51,648 bases of DNA from Ignavibacteriota bacterium (GTDB lineage: Bacteria > Bacteroidota > Ignavibacteria > Tepidaquicellales > Tepidaquicellaceae). A program made the translations under genes and the position numbers. The stretch lies in NCBI GenBank assembly GCA_020437545.1, contig JAGQWH010000008.1, positions 1 through 51,648 of the forward strand, given 5' to 3'. Below, one piece after another: positions 44,255 through 51,648 of this stretch (position 1 is the first letter of the stretch; every line of letters begins with the position of its first letter). Under the pieces are notes generated by a model. The model did not search any database, was not told the origin of the DNA, and was given only the letters and a program-made list of their open reading frames with translations.

Positions 44255-44299
44255 TCAGATTACTATTGTCTTAAATTAAAAATTAATTACTATTTTTGA

Positions 44300-44327
44300 A
44301 AAATCAAAAATCAAAAATCAAAAATCA
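44300..44327 (-). repeat. Heptamer tract, 4 units (AAAATCA)
   Basis: Four 7-bp units on the plus strand, covering the stop and last codons of nadB on the minus strand. Confidence 0.85.
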
Positions 44328-45994
44328 ATCAAAACCGTGTCTTTCAGGAACTTCTTATCATCCCTTTCAGGATAATCCAGCATATAATGCAATCCTCTGG
44401 ATTCTTTTCTCATCATAGCTGATTTGATTATAAGGTATGCAACTGTTACAAGGTTTCTTAGTTCAAGAAGTTCAACACTTACCTTTGTCTTTTTGTAAAA
44501 GTCTTCGATCTCATCTCTCATCATATTAATTCTTCTGTATGCCCTTTCAAGTCTTAAAGTATTTCTTACGATCCCGACAAAGTCACTCATTACTTCTTTT
44601 ATCTCTTTTCTGTTGTGCGAAATCAGGATCCATTCTTCGTTATTCTCGATACCTTCCTCATTCCAGTCATATATGTTTTTATAAATGCTGTTAAGCGCTT
44701 TCTGAGCTTCTGATTTCTTTTGTTTAATGTTCAGTGTTTTCTGATTCTCTGATTTTAATTTTCTCTCAAGCTCTTCAAAGATTGCATAGGAAAAAACCAT
44801 TGCTTCAAGTAATGAATTGGATGCGAGTCTGTTGGCGCCGTGAACACCCGTCATCGTAACTTCACCGCTTGCATATAAATTCTCCACATTGGTTCTGCCT
44901 TTCAGATCGGTTACAATACCGCCGCACGTGTAATGAGCAGCCGGTACAACAGGGATCATTTCTTTAGTAATATCAATTCCCTTACTTAAACATTTTTTGT
45001 AGATATTCGGGAATTCCTTTTTGATCTTATCAGGATCCAGATGAGTAAGATCAAGACATACATGCGGATCACCGCTTTTCTTCATTTCATTATCAATTGC
45101 TCTTGCGACTATATCTCTCGGAGCAAGTGATTTTCTTTTATCATATTTATGCATAAATTCTTTTCCCTTCATGGTCTTAAGAACTGCTCCTGCGCCTCTT
45201 ACTGCCTCTGATATCAGAAATACCTGAGATGATGTTTCACTGATCTCAGGATCATATAATGTAGTCGGGTGAAATTGTATAAATTCCATATTAGCTATTT
45301 TACATCCGGCTCTGTATCCCATCGCAATTCCGTCACCCGTTGCAATAGCCGGGTTGGAAGTGTGAAGATAGACCTGTCCTGCTCCGCCTGTGGCAAGAAT
45401 TGTTTCGCGGGCAATTATTTTCTCGACTTTATTATTCTTCACGTTCATTGCATAGATACCGTAACATTTCTTTCCTTTGGAATTCTTGCTCTTCAAATTT
45501 TTATTCGTCAGAAAATCTATTGCAAAATAATATTCATATATAGTGATATTCTTCTGTCCGGAGATCTTGTTAAGCAATGCTCTTTCTATCTCTTTGCCGG
45601 TAAGATCGTTGGCATGAATGATACGGTTTCTTGAATGACCGCCTTCTTTGCCAAGTGATAATTTTCCGTTCTCTTTTGAGAATCTTGCGCCGAATTCAAT
45701 TAATTCCCTTACTCGGTCCGGTCCTTCATAAACGATCTTTTCCACTGCCTTCACATTACAAATTCCCGCCCCGCAATCGATCGTATCTTTAATATGCAGA
45801 TCATAATTATCATTCTGATAATCAGTTTCACCGTCATCATACATCACGGCAGCTATTCCGCCCTGAGCATAATTTGTATTTGATTCGGCTTTCTGTTTCT
45901 TTGTGATAACTGAAACAGTACCGAATTCACTTAGCCGTAAAGCAAGCGATAAACCTGCTATCCCGCTGCCGATAATTAAATAATCTGTGATCAA
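44318..45994 (-). CDS. nadB: L-aspartate oxidase
   Basis: A 558-residue flavoenzyme. FAD-binding GSGIAGLSLALRLSEFG lies at about 8-24, followed by NYAQGGIAAVMYDDGET. Conserved catalytic-region segments HSRNRIIHANDLTGKEIE, EFIQFHPTTLY, PAAHYTCGGI and LYASGEVTMTGVHGANRLAS identify the succinate dehydrogenase/aspartate oxidase group. Length and the HPT segment fit NadB better than SdhA. It oxidises L-aspartate to iminoaspartate for quinolinate and NAD synthesis; nadA and nadC are not in the window. Its last residues (LIDF) and stop lie in a heptamer tract. Confidence 0.95.
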   Translation of the reverse strand: MITDYLIIGSGIAGLSLALRLSEFGTVSVITKKQKAESNTNYAQGGIAAVMYDDGETDYQNDNYDLHIKDTIDCGAGICNVKAVEKIVYEGPDRVRELIEFGARFSKENGKLSLGKEGGHSRNRIIHANDLTGKEIERALLNKISGQKNITIYEYYFAIDFLTNKNLKSKNSKGKKCYGIYAMNVKNNKVEKIIARETILATGGAGQVYLHTSNPAIATGDGIAMGYRAGCKIANMEFIQFHPTTLYDPEISETSSQVFLISEAVRGAGAVLKTMKGKEFMHKYDKRKSLAPRDIVARAIDNEMKKSGDPHVCLDLTHLDPDKIKKEFPNIYKKCLSKGIDITKEMIPVVPAAHYTCGGIVTDLKGRTNVENLYASGEVTMTGVHGANRLASNSLLEAMVFSYAIFEELERKLKSENQKTLNIKQKKSEAQKALNSIYKNIYDWNEEGIENNEEWILISHNRKEIKEVMSDFVGIVRNTLRLERAYRRINMMRDEIEDFYKKTKVSVELLELRNLVTVAYLIIKSAMMRKESRGLHYMLDYPERDDKKFLKDTVLIDF

Positions 45995-46082
45995 AAATAT
46001 GTCTTTAAAGATAAATTTAACAACTATATAAAGCTAATCAAAGGTAGAAATAACGAAAGGGAAGAGGGGGAGAACAGTTTGA

Positions 46083-46122
46083 AAAGTTCGTAATCCGCCG
46101 CAGCAGATTGTAAAGTTCGTAA
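46083..46122. repeat. Palindromic element flanked by 11-bp direct repeats
   Basis: AAAGTTCGTAA occurs at 46083-46093 and 46112-46122 on either side of AATCCGCCGCAGCAGATT (46092-46109), a degenerate form of the palindrome at 10440. It looks like an insertion with duplicated target, or a compound repeat. Confidence 0.7.
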
Positions 46123-46160
46123 AGAGAATAGAAATTAGTAACCGGTAACTTGAAACTACA

Positions 46161-46195
46161 AATTCCTAATTCTTAATTCTTAATTTCCAATTCTC
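46161..46195 (-). repeat. Heptamer tract, 5 units (AATTCTT-like)
   Basis: AATTCCT, AATTCTT, AATTCTT, AATTTCC, AATTCTC. The tract covers the stop codon and the last codons (ELEIKN) of the minus-strand flavin-fold gene, so it encodes its C-terminus. Confidence 0.8.
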
Positions 46196-46616
46196 TCGCC
46201 GGAAACCACTTGCTCTCAAATGAACTCACATAAAACTTTTCAATATCGATCCTGACCGGAGTTACCGGTGTATAAGTTTTGAACCAAGGCATTTTCTTTG
46301 TAAGGATATCCCTGACAAAACCTTCTTCAGAGTCTTTTAATATTTCGACAGTGCCGTAACCCTGAAGAAAATCCTGCATGGCATCATTCTTTGAGACCGC
46401 AATTGCAATTCTTTTATTTATTCTCAGATTTACCATTGATTTTCCATCAGTATCTATAAACAGATAGATCTTTAATTCATCACTTGCAAAATAAGCGCTG
46501 AGTATCCAGGGCGAAAGTTCACCGCCCGTTGTCGCAATCGTTATGGCATCATTATTCTTAAAGATCTCTTTGATCTTCTCTTTTACTTCAGTTTCGTTGT
46601 TTGTTATATTATCCAT
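46173..46616 (-). CDS. Pyridoxamine 5'-phosphate oxidase-fold protein
   Basis: A 147-residue protein of the split-barrel FMN-binding fold: ITIATTGGELSPWILSAYFA (strand and flavin contact region), then YLFIDTDGKSMVNLRINKRI, with the RINKRIAIAVSK segment and a C-terminal FYVSSFESKWFPARELEI. Members of this group bind FMN or F420 and have varied reductase or unknown roles; there is no evidence for true pyridoxamine oxidase activity. Its C-terminal residues come from a heptamer tract, so they may not be conserved. It stands between nadB and the aminotransferase gene. Confidence 0.8.
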   Translation of the reverse strand: MDNITNNETEVKEKIKEIFKNNDAITIATTGGELSPWILSAYFASDELKIYLFIDTDGKSMVNLRINKRIAIAVSKNDAMQDFLQGYGTVEILKDSEEGFVRDILTKKMPWFKTYTPVTPVRIDIEKFYVSSFESKWFPARELEIKN

Positions 46617-46709
46617 TTATAAAAATAAAAAAATTAAATTCGTAATTAAAAACTTTACTGTATACAAAATATAGTATTGATATAATAAAGCTATAATCAA
46701 ATATTTAAA

Positions 46710-46786
46710 AAAATCAAAAATCAAAAATCAAAAATCAAAAATCAAAAATCAAAAATCAAAAATCAAAAATCAAAAATCAAAAATCC
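46710..46786 (-). repeat. Heptamer tract, 11 units (AAAATCA)
   Basis: Ten perfect AAAATCA units on the plus strand plus one AAAATCC, ending 6 bp before the stop codon of the aminotransferase gene. This is the longest tract of this unit. Confidence 0.95.
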
Positions 46787-46791
46787 ATAAA

Positions 46792-47949
46792 TCAGATAAT
46801 CTCTTTTATTCTCTTGATAGCTTCCTGAATATTTTCTCTTGAGTTTGCATAAGAGAATCTCAGATATCCTTCACCAAATGCACCGAAAGCAGTTCCGGCA
46901 AGTGATGCAACTCCGCCTTTGTATAAAATGTGATCGCTGAGTTCTTTGGAGGTATATCCTGTTTTGGTAATATTCGGGAAAGCGTAAAACGCGCCATTTG
47001 GAACTATACAGGAAAATCCTTTTATCGAATTTAATCCTTCAACAATGATATCTCTTCTTTTCATAAATTCCTCTTTCATTTTTTCAACGGAATCCTGAGG
47101 TCCTTCATAAGCTTCGATACATGCTTTTTGTACAACTGTATTTGTACATGAATTACTGTTGGTCATCAGCTTTGCGATCTTGGCTGCAAGATCGATGTTC
47201 ATTACACCGTATCCGGCTCTCCAGCCTGTCATTGCATAAGTCTTTGAGAATCCGTCAAGAATAATAGTTCTTTCCTTAAATCCCGGGATCTGTGTAATGC
47301 TGAAATGATCACCTTTAAAAATCAATCTGCTGTATATTTCATCGCTTAGAATTATGATGTCGGGACGATCTTTCAGAACTTCAGCAATCTGCCTGATCTC
47401 TGATTCAGTAAGTATGCCGCCGGTAGGATTCTGCGGAGTATTGATAATGACCATTTTGGTCTTTGGAGTAATGAGTTTTTTCAGATCTGCAACATCAAAT
47501 GCAAAACCCATTTCTTCTTTAAGCTGAAGCGGAACGGGTTTTCCGCCGACAAAATTTATCATGGATTCATAAATCGGGAATCCGGGATTTGGATAAATTA
47601 CTTCATCGCCTTCGTTTATAAGAGCAAGTATAGTAAAGAACATGATTGGCTTTGCTCCCGGTGTCATCACAACCTCATCAGGATGCACCTCGATGCCTCT
47701 AGTCTTGTTAATATATTTTGCGATGCAGTTTCTCATTTCCGGAATTCCGGCTGAAGGAGTGTAATGAGTATCACCTGCTCTGATAGAAGCTATGGCAGCT
47801 TCACAGATATTTTCAGGAGTCGGAAAATCCGGCTCGCCTATCTCAAGATGAATAATGTTCTTTCCTTCTGCTTCAAGTTTTCTAGCTTTAGCCAGTACTT
47901 CAAATGCTGTCTCAGTCCCTAAGTTGGACATTCTGTCTGCGTAAATCAT
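46792..47949 (-). CDS. aspC: Class I aminotransferase, aspartate aminotransferase-like
   Basis: A 385-residue PLP enzyme. EIGEPDFPTPENICEAA starts the fold, THYTPSAGIPEMRNCIA follows, NTPQNPTGG is at 170-178, and the Schiff-base lysine is Lys236 in DGFSKTYAMTGWRAGYG. A C-terminal Arg in LRFSYANSRE is the alpha-carboxylate ligand. This is the subgroup Ibeta-type aspartate/prephenate-like aminotransferase found in many bacteria; substrate scope beyond aspartate is uncertain. Heptamer tracts lie on both sides, one downstream of the stop and one upstream of the start. Confidence 0.9.
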   Translation of the reverse strand: MIYADRMSNLGTETAFEVLAKARKLEAEGKNIIHLEIGEPDFPTPENICEAAIASIRAGDTHYTPSAGIPEMRNCIAKYINKTRGIEVHPDEVVMTPGAKPIMFFTILALINEGDEVIYPNPGFPIYESMINFVGGKPVPLQLKEEMGFAFDVADLKKLITPKTKMVIINTPQNPTGGILTESEIRQIAEVLKDRPDIIILSDEIYSRLIFKGDHFSITQIPGFKERTIILDGFSKTYAMTGWRAGYGVMNIDLAAKIAKLMTNSNSCTNTVVQKACIEAYEGPQDSVEKMKEEFMKRRDIIVEGLNSIKGFSCIVPNGAFYAFPNITKTGYTSKELSDHILYKGGVASLAGTAFGAFGEGYLRFSYANSRENIQEAIKRIKEII

Positions 47950-47958
47950 AATTTTATT

Positions 47959-47993
47959 AGTTAAAAGTTAAAAGTTAAAAGTTAAAAGTTAAA
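47959..47993 (-). repeat. Heptamer tract, 5x AGTTAAA
   Basis: Five perfect units in the 54 bp between the four-helix-bundle gene and the aminotransferase start. Confidence 0.92.
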
Positions 47994-48003
47994 TCTATAT
48001 TGC

Positions 48004-48348
48004 TTACAATGTTTTTATTAAACCCGCTGTCATTCGGGAAATATTTAATGATAACTCTATTAAATCTTTATATTCAGACTCCGAAATGTAGTTTAGTTCA
48101 ATTGATAAATGTAACATATTTCTCACTTCTCCTGTACTCCCCTTTGCAAAATATAAAAACTGTCTGAAGTCTTTGTTGCTTCTCCTTTCAAAACCTTCAG
48201 CTATATTGTTCATTATTGAAACAGAAGCTCTTTCAATTTGTTTTTTAAATCCATAATCGGAATTCTTTTCGAACCTTCGATATATTTTAAGAGTTAATTC
48301 TTTTGCTTTTTGCCAGATTAACAAATCCTCAAATCGTTCTACTTTCAT
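48004..48348 (-). CDS. Four-helix-bundle (S23-like) protein, copy 1
   Basis: A 114-residue protein of the S23 / 23S rRNA intervening-sequence protein type. The signature order is complete: FEDLLIWQKAKELTLKIY, then DYGFKKQIERASVSIMNNIA, EGFERRSNKDFRQFLYFAKG and STGEVRNMLHLSIELNYI. Such proteins form a pentameric four-helix bundle with a basic face and are related to the accessory protein of diversity-generating retroelements. There is no reverse transcriptase or 23S rRNA nearby, so it is a stand-alone copy. It sits between two heptamer tracts. Function unknown. Confidence 0.9.
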   Translation of the reverse strand: MKVERFEDLLIWQKAKELTLKIYRRFEKNSDYGFKKQIERASVSIMNNIAEGFERRSNKDFRQFLYFAKGSTGEVRNMLHLSIELNYISESEYKDLIELSLNISRMTAGLIKTL

Positions 48349-48380
48349 GGCTCATACCTTTCATATTTATTGTTTCATCT

Positions 48381-48464
48381 TCAACAATCAACATTCAACA
48401 TTCAACATTCAACTTTCAACTTTTAACTTTCAACTTTTAACTTTCAACTTTCAACTTTCAACTA
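48381..48464 (-). repeat. Heptamer tract, 12 units (TCAACTT-like)
   Basis: Twelve 7-bp units on the plus strand: TCAACAA, three TCAACAT, two TCAACTT, then TTAACTT/TCAACTT alternation and a last TCAACTA. The livF stop codon is inside the final unit. Confidence 0.93.
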
Positions 48465-49169
48465 CTCTCCAAGATACGCTTTCCTTACTTCTTCATTTTT
48501 TGCCAGTGATTTTGCTTCACCTTCTAAAATAATTTCACCTGTTTCCATAACATAAGCATAGTCTGCAATTGAAAGAGCAATGTTGGCATTCTGTTCTACC
48601 AGTAAAATCGTAAGTCCGGTATCTTTATTCAAGGCTTCAATTTTTTCAAAAATAGTTTTAACAAGAAGCGGGGCGATTCCCAGTGAGGGTTCGTCAAGTA
48701 ATAAGAGTTTCGGTTTCGACATCAGAGCTCTGGAGATGGCGAGCATCTGCTGTTCACCTCCGCTGAGAGTTCCTCCGGGTTGTTTAAGTCTCTCCTTGAA
48801 TATTAAAAAAAAAGTATATATAAATTCAAGATCTTCTTTAAAATTATGTTTGTCGTTTCTTACATAAGCGCCCATCTCAAGATTTTCTTTAACTGTAAGA
48901 TTTGAAAAGATCATCCTTCCTTCAGGTGCCTGGGAGATACCCTTCTCTACTATTTTATTTGGCGCCAGATTCATAATGTTTTCACCTAGAAAATCTATGC
49001 TGCCTGATACAGGATTAAGTATGGAAGAAATTGTCCGTAGCAAAGTCGTCTTACCGGCACCGTTAGCTCCTATCAGAGTAACAATAGATCCCTCTTTCAC
49101 TTCAAGACTGATGCCTTTCAATGCTTTAATTGCGCCGTAGTTTACGTGAAGATCGGTGATCTTTAACAA
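48462..49169 (-). CDS. livF: Branched-chain amino-acid ABC transporter ATPase
   Basis: A 235-residue ABC ATPase. GANGAGKTT is the Walker A, LSGGEQQMLAISRALMS is the signature, LLLLDEPSLGIAP is the Walker B, and the VEQNA segment is the H-loop region with Asn, a feature of LivF. It fits LivF in length (about 235) and in the QAPEGRMIFSNLTVKENLEM segment. It pairs with livG and livM upstream to import branched-chain amino acids or related solutes. A four-helix-bundle gene overlaps its start by 7 bp, placed between livG and livF. Confidence 0.95.
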   Translation of the reverse strand: MLKITDLHVNYGAIKALKGISLEVKEGSIVTLIGANGAGKTTLLRTISSILNPVSGSIDFLGENIMNLAPNKIVEKGISQAPEGRMIFSNLTVKENLEMGAYVRNDKHNFKEDLEFIYTFFLIFKERLKQPGGTLSGGEQQMLAISRALMSKPKLLLLDEPSLGIAPLLVKTIFEKIEALNKDTGLTILLVEQNANIALSIADYAYVMETGEIILEGEAKSLAKNEEVRKAYLGE

Positions 49170-49555
49170 GATTTTTGATTTTTGATTTTGGATCTTTGAT
49201 TTAAAAAATTAACTTTTGCAGTTTTATTGGTAGAAGTGAAAATAGCAGTGAGTTCATCTGCTTCTTTTATTAGGCCATTTATTTTTTCCAATTTAAATAT
49301 GTTTTTTTCCATTATTAACTCTAACCAAAATAGAGATTCATCAGCCTCTTCTTCTACTACTTTTATTCTTGAAACGAATTCCTGTTTTGATCTCGATCTG
49401 CATGCTGCCCTGTAATTTGCACCAACTGAAGTTGCAGATCTAATTAATTGATTACCCAAAACTTTACCGATCATATTATTTAGTAAATTTTCAACAAGTC
49501 TGATTACTCTTAATGCAAATGTCTTTGTCCGTTGTTTTAATTCATCAGAAGTCAT
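49163..49555 (-). CDS. Four-helix-bundle (S23-like) protein, copy 2
   Basis: A 130-residue protein of the same fold class as copy 1 but a different subfamily: LKQRTKTFALRVIRLVENL, then GNQLIRSATSVGANYRAACR, SRSKQEFVSRIKVVEEEADE and SLFWLELIMEKNIF. Its C-terminal tail (NQRSKIKNQKSC) is encoded by a heptamer tract, and its last bases overlap the livF start. It splits livG from livF, which are adjacent in typical liv operons, so it looks like a later insertion. Role unknown; it may bind nucleic acid by analogy to its relatives. Confidence 0.88.
   Translation of the reverse strand: MTSDELKQRTKTFALRVIRLVENLLNNMIGKVLGNQLIRSATSVGANYRAACRSRSKQEFVSRIKVVEEEADESLFWLELIMEKNIFKLEKINGLIKEADELTAIFTSTNKTAKVNFLNQRSKIKNQKSC
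49170..49202 (-). repeat. Heptamer tract encoding a protein tail
   Basis: GATTTTT, GATTTTT, GATTTTG, GATCTTT and a partial unit on the plus strand. Lying inside the 3' coding end of copy 2, it determines its C-terminal residues. Confidence 0.88.
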
Positions 49556-49594
49556 AAAAGTATGTTTATATTAATAAATAAAATCCCATTAATA

Positions 49595-49629
49595 TAAATC
49601 AAAAATGAAAAATCAAAAATCCAAAATCT
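49595..49629 (-). repeat. Heptamer tract, 5 imperfect units
   Basis: TAAATCA, AAAATGA, AAAATCA, AAAATCC, AAAATCT between livG and the four-helix-bundle gene, degenerating towards the livG stop. Confidence 0.75.
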
Positions 49630-49642
49630 GAGAAATCCAAAA

Positions 49643-50407
49643 TCAGTGCGTTTCCCCAAGATAAGCTTCTATCACCTTCGGATCTCTCTTGATCTCCTCC
49701 GGAAGTCCTTCTGCAATTTTTTTGCCGTAATCAAGTACGAATATTCTTTCACAAACACCCATTACAACTTTCATATCATGCTCAATTAAAAATATGGATA
49801 TCCTGAATTTATCTTTTACCATTTTTATCAGATTCATTAATTCGGCTTTCTCGGTCGGATTCATTCCGGCTGCAGGTTCGTCAAGTAAAAGAAGTTTAGG
49901 CGATGTAGCCAGCGCTCTTACAATTTCAACTTTTCTCTGCTCACCGTAAGGCAGCGATTTTGCATTCTCGTCTTCAACTTCTATAAGACCGAATATCTCG
50001 AGCAGTTCGGTGATCTTCTCATCAAACTCTTTTTCTTCTTTCTGAAATCTTCCGAATTGTAAAATTGAATCAAAAAATCCTGCTTTCAGGCTTTTTACAA
50101 ACGATACTCTGATATTGTCCCTGACGCTTAAACTCGGGAAAAGTCTTATGTTCTGAAAAGTTCTGCTGATACCAAGATCCGCAACCTGATAAGGCTTAAA
50201 TGGCACTACACTTGTCCCTGAAAAAGTCACGTCACCTTCAGTAGGTTCATACACTCCCGTAATAATATTAAAAACCGTAGTCTTTCCGGCTCCGTTGGGA
50301 CCGATCATACCAACGAGTTCATCTTTGCCTACATAAGCATTCAGCTTATCCACACAGGTAAGCCCTCCGAATCGCATTGTACAGTCTTTAATTTCGAGTA
50401 AACTCAT
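49643..50407 (-). CDS. livG: Branched-chain amino-acid ABC transporter ATPase
   Basis: A 254-residue ABC ATPase. GPNGAGKTT is the Walker A, LPYGEQRKVEIVRALATSP is the signature region, LLLLDEPAAGMNP is the Walker B, and FLIEHDMKVV is the H-loop. DLGISRTFQNIRLFPSLSV and the final VIEAYLGE are typical of LivG. It forms the other ATPase of the LivFGMHK importer. It lies between livM and the four-helix-bundle gene; heptamer tracts fill both gaps. Confidence 0.96.
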   Translation of the reverse strand: MSLLEIKDCTMRFGGLTCVDKLNAYVGKDELVGMIGPNGAGKTTVFNIITGVYEPTEGDVTFSGTSVVPFKPYQVADLGISRTFQNIRLFPSLSVRDNIRVSFVKSLKAGFFDSILQFGRFQKEEKEFDEKITELLEIFGLIEVEDENAKSLPYGEQRKVEIVRALATSPKLLLLDEPAAGMNPTEKAELMNLIKMVKDKFRISIFLIEHDMKVVMGVCERIFVLDYGKKIAEGLPEEIKRDPKVIEAYLGETH

Positions 50408-50410
50408 TTT

Positions 50411-50475
50411 GATTTTTGATTTTGGATCTTTGATTTTTGATTGAATTATTCAATACACAATACTCAATATTCAAT
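50411..50475 (-). repeat. Two adjacent heptamer tracts (GATTTTT type, ACTCAAT type)
   Basis: GATTTTT, GATTTTG, GATCTTT, GATTTTT (50411-50438), then after a short gap ATTCAAT, ACACAAT, ACTCAAT, ATTCAAT (50448-50475). Together they fill the livM-livG gap and combine the unit types found after the sulfatase (6450) and after rfbB (26361). Confidence 0.85.
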
Positions 50476-50476
50476 A

Positions 50477-51496
50477 CTACTTTTTCTTCTTCCGTTTCAG
50501 CGACACACCGAACAGTCCCTGCGGTCTCGTCAGCATCATTATTATCAGAAGTAAAGAATATATGATCATTCTGTATTCTGAAACAGTTCTGAGAAGTTCA
50601 GGGAGAATAGTCAAAATTACCGCTGCTATTATTACACCGATCATGCTGCCCATTCCTCCGAGGATTACCATTACTACTATCTCAACAGATTTCAGAAAAT
50701 TGAAATCTTCCGGATTCAGATACAGATTAAAATGTCCGTACAAAGCTCCGGCTATTCCCGCAAAGAATGCACCGCTTACAAATGCTATGACTTTGAATTT
50801 TGTAGTATTGACGCCCATTGACTCTGCAGCGACTTCATCATCTTTTACAGCCAGGAATCCTCTTCCGTAAGTAGAATTTATTAAGTTATGTATAAAATAA
50901 ATTATTATTGCAACGAATGCAAACGTCCAGAAAAAATTTGTATATTTCGGTACTTCATAAAAAATATATGGCACATCTGTCATATCCACAGGTATCTGAG
51001 CAGCTTTTACGCCGTTATCAAATATATATGCGCCTCGGAATCCCTGCGATGCTCCGACAACTTCCATGCTCTGAATAACTACTCTGATTATTTCAGCAAA
51101 ACCCAGTGTGGTAATTGCAAGATAATCACCTTTAAGTCTTAATGAAGGAACGCCTACAACTATCCCTGCAACCGCAGCGGCTGAGCCGCCGAGTAATAGT
51201 ACTATAATAAAAGAAATTGTCTGACCGAATGTGCCCGTTCCGAAAGTATTCATAAAAAAAGGCGCAAAATATGTTGAGATTGCTACCGATAAATAAGCGC
51301 CGATAGCCATGAAGCCGGCATGACCGAGTGAGAATTGACCTGTGTAACCGTTAATTAAATTAAGACTTGTAGCCAGTATTATATTGATCCCAATATAAAT
51401 CAATATAGTATAATAATACGGATCAATGTAACTTGTGAAAAGATTGATTATGAAGACTAAAACTAAGGAAGAAAGAAACAGGATTTTACTATTCAT
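50477..51496 (-). CDS. livM: Branched-chain amino-acid ABC transporter permease
   Basis: A 339-residue permease with eight to ten helices. NLINGYTGQFSLGHAGFMAI is the LivM signature, followed by VVGVPSLRLKGDYLAITTLG, FAEIIRVV and the coupling segment AVKDDEVAAESMGVNTTKFK. It forms the membrane pore with LivH, which would lie upstream beyond the right edge, as would the binding protein. A Lys-rich tail (LKRKKKK) ends the protein. Confidence 0.95.
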   Translation of the reverse strand: MNSKILFLSSLVLVFIINLFTSYIDPYYYTILIYIGINIILATSLNLINGYTGQFSLGHAGFMAIGAYLSVAISTYFAPFFMNTFGTGTFGQTISFIIVLLLGGSAAAVAGIVVGVPSLRLKGDYLAITTLGFAEIIRVVIQSMEVVGASQGFRGAYIFDNGVKAAQIPVDMTDVPYIFYEVPKYTNFFWTFAFVAIIIYFIHNLINSTYGRGFLAVKDDEVAAESMGVNTTKFKVIAFVSGAFFAGIAGALYGHFNLYLNPEDFNFLKSVEIVVMVILGGMGSMIGVIIAAVILTILPELLRTVSEYRMIIYSLLLIIMMLTRPQGLFGVSLKRKKKK

Positions 51497-51648
51497 CTAA
51501 ACTTTTATAACTAATTATGAAATCTTTGAGCAAATTTAGTGTCAAAAAGGAAAGGTTCTAATGCGTTATAGTTACAATACTGAATCAAAAATATAAATTC
51601 GTAACTTGTAACTTTTAATTTGTAACTGATTAAAGTGGGCGATTAAGG
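51497..51648. other. Intergenic end of window with a short heptamer tract
   Basis: No gene is visible. A 4-unit period-7 tract lies at 51601-51628 (GTAACTT, GTAACTT, TTAATTT, GTAACTG). Confidence 0.6.

Noticed and set aside
45269-45634. 121-codon plus-strand frame
   Set aside because: Antisense to nadB, which is complete and well conserved.

Overview
The window is low-GC DNA from an uncultured-type member of the Bacteroidota/Ignavibacteriota group. The best evidence is two secreted proteins (34.4-38.4 kb) that end in a type IX secretion sorting domain with the NxPNPFNPxT and YDVLGNE signatures typical of Ignavibacteria-like genomes. A GldA/F/G-like ABC cassette and the scarcity of strong Shine-Dalgarno sites fit this. 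No rRNA, tRNA or CRISPR array was seen.

Region 1 (1-15.6 kb) is a sulfatase island. It holds four large type I arylsulfatases (one cut by the left edge), all with the same C-terminal beta-rich domain. The three with visible N-termini have the CxPxR formylglycine motif but no signal peptide, so they look cytosolic. Interleaved are a DUF1622 membrane protein, a DUF2780-like lipoprotein, an outer-membrane channel-like protein, the wreck of a second outer-membrane protein, a bile-acid/sodium symporter-like (BASS) permease directly behind one sulfatase, and two paralogous all-helical proteins that are each divergent from a sulfatase unit. A consistent reading is uptake of organic sulfate esters followed by cytosolic desulfation.

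Region 2 (15.6-18.4 kb) is a decay zone: an IS1380-type transposase remnant, a 142-nt nested hairpin element, a DUF502 membrane protein, and a pseudogene of a pentameric ligand-gated ion channel. Region 3 (18.4-25.2 kb) is a series of envelope proteins of mostly unknown function (DUF2780-like lipoprotein, Omp85-type barrel, DUF2092-like, DUF6515-like, a three-helix membrane protein, small barrels and a DUF4136-like lipoprotein).

Region 4 (25.2-34.2 kb) is housekeeping and transport: rfbB, a GldA-GldF-GldG-DUF4340 cassette, plsY-gpsA, and an ArsR-ACR3 arsenite efflux pair with a perfect 20-bp operator palindrome. Region 5 (34.4-38.4 kb) encodes two type IX-secreted repeat proteins. Region 6 (38.5-51.6 kb, all minus strand) holds hrcA-grpE-dnaJ, a nitrilase-family amidohydrolase, a glycosyltransferase, a lipoprotein, nadB, a flavin-binding-fold protein, a class I aminotransferase, and a branched-chain amino-acid ABC operon (livM-livG-livF). 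Two four-helix-bundle (S23-like) genes are inserted in or beside that operon.

The most unusual DNA feature is a set of tandem heptamer (7-bp period) tracts with several different unit sequences. They sit at gene junctions, very often starting at or across a stop codon, and in two places they encode protein sequence.
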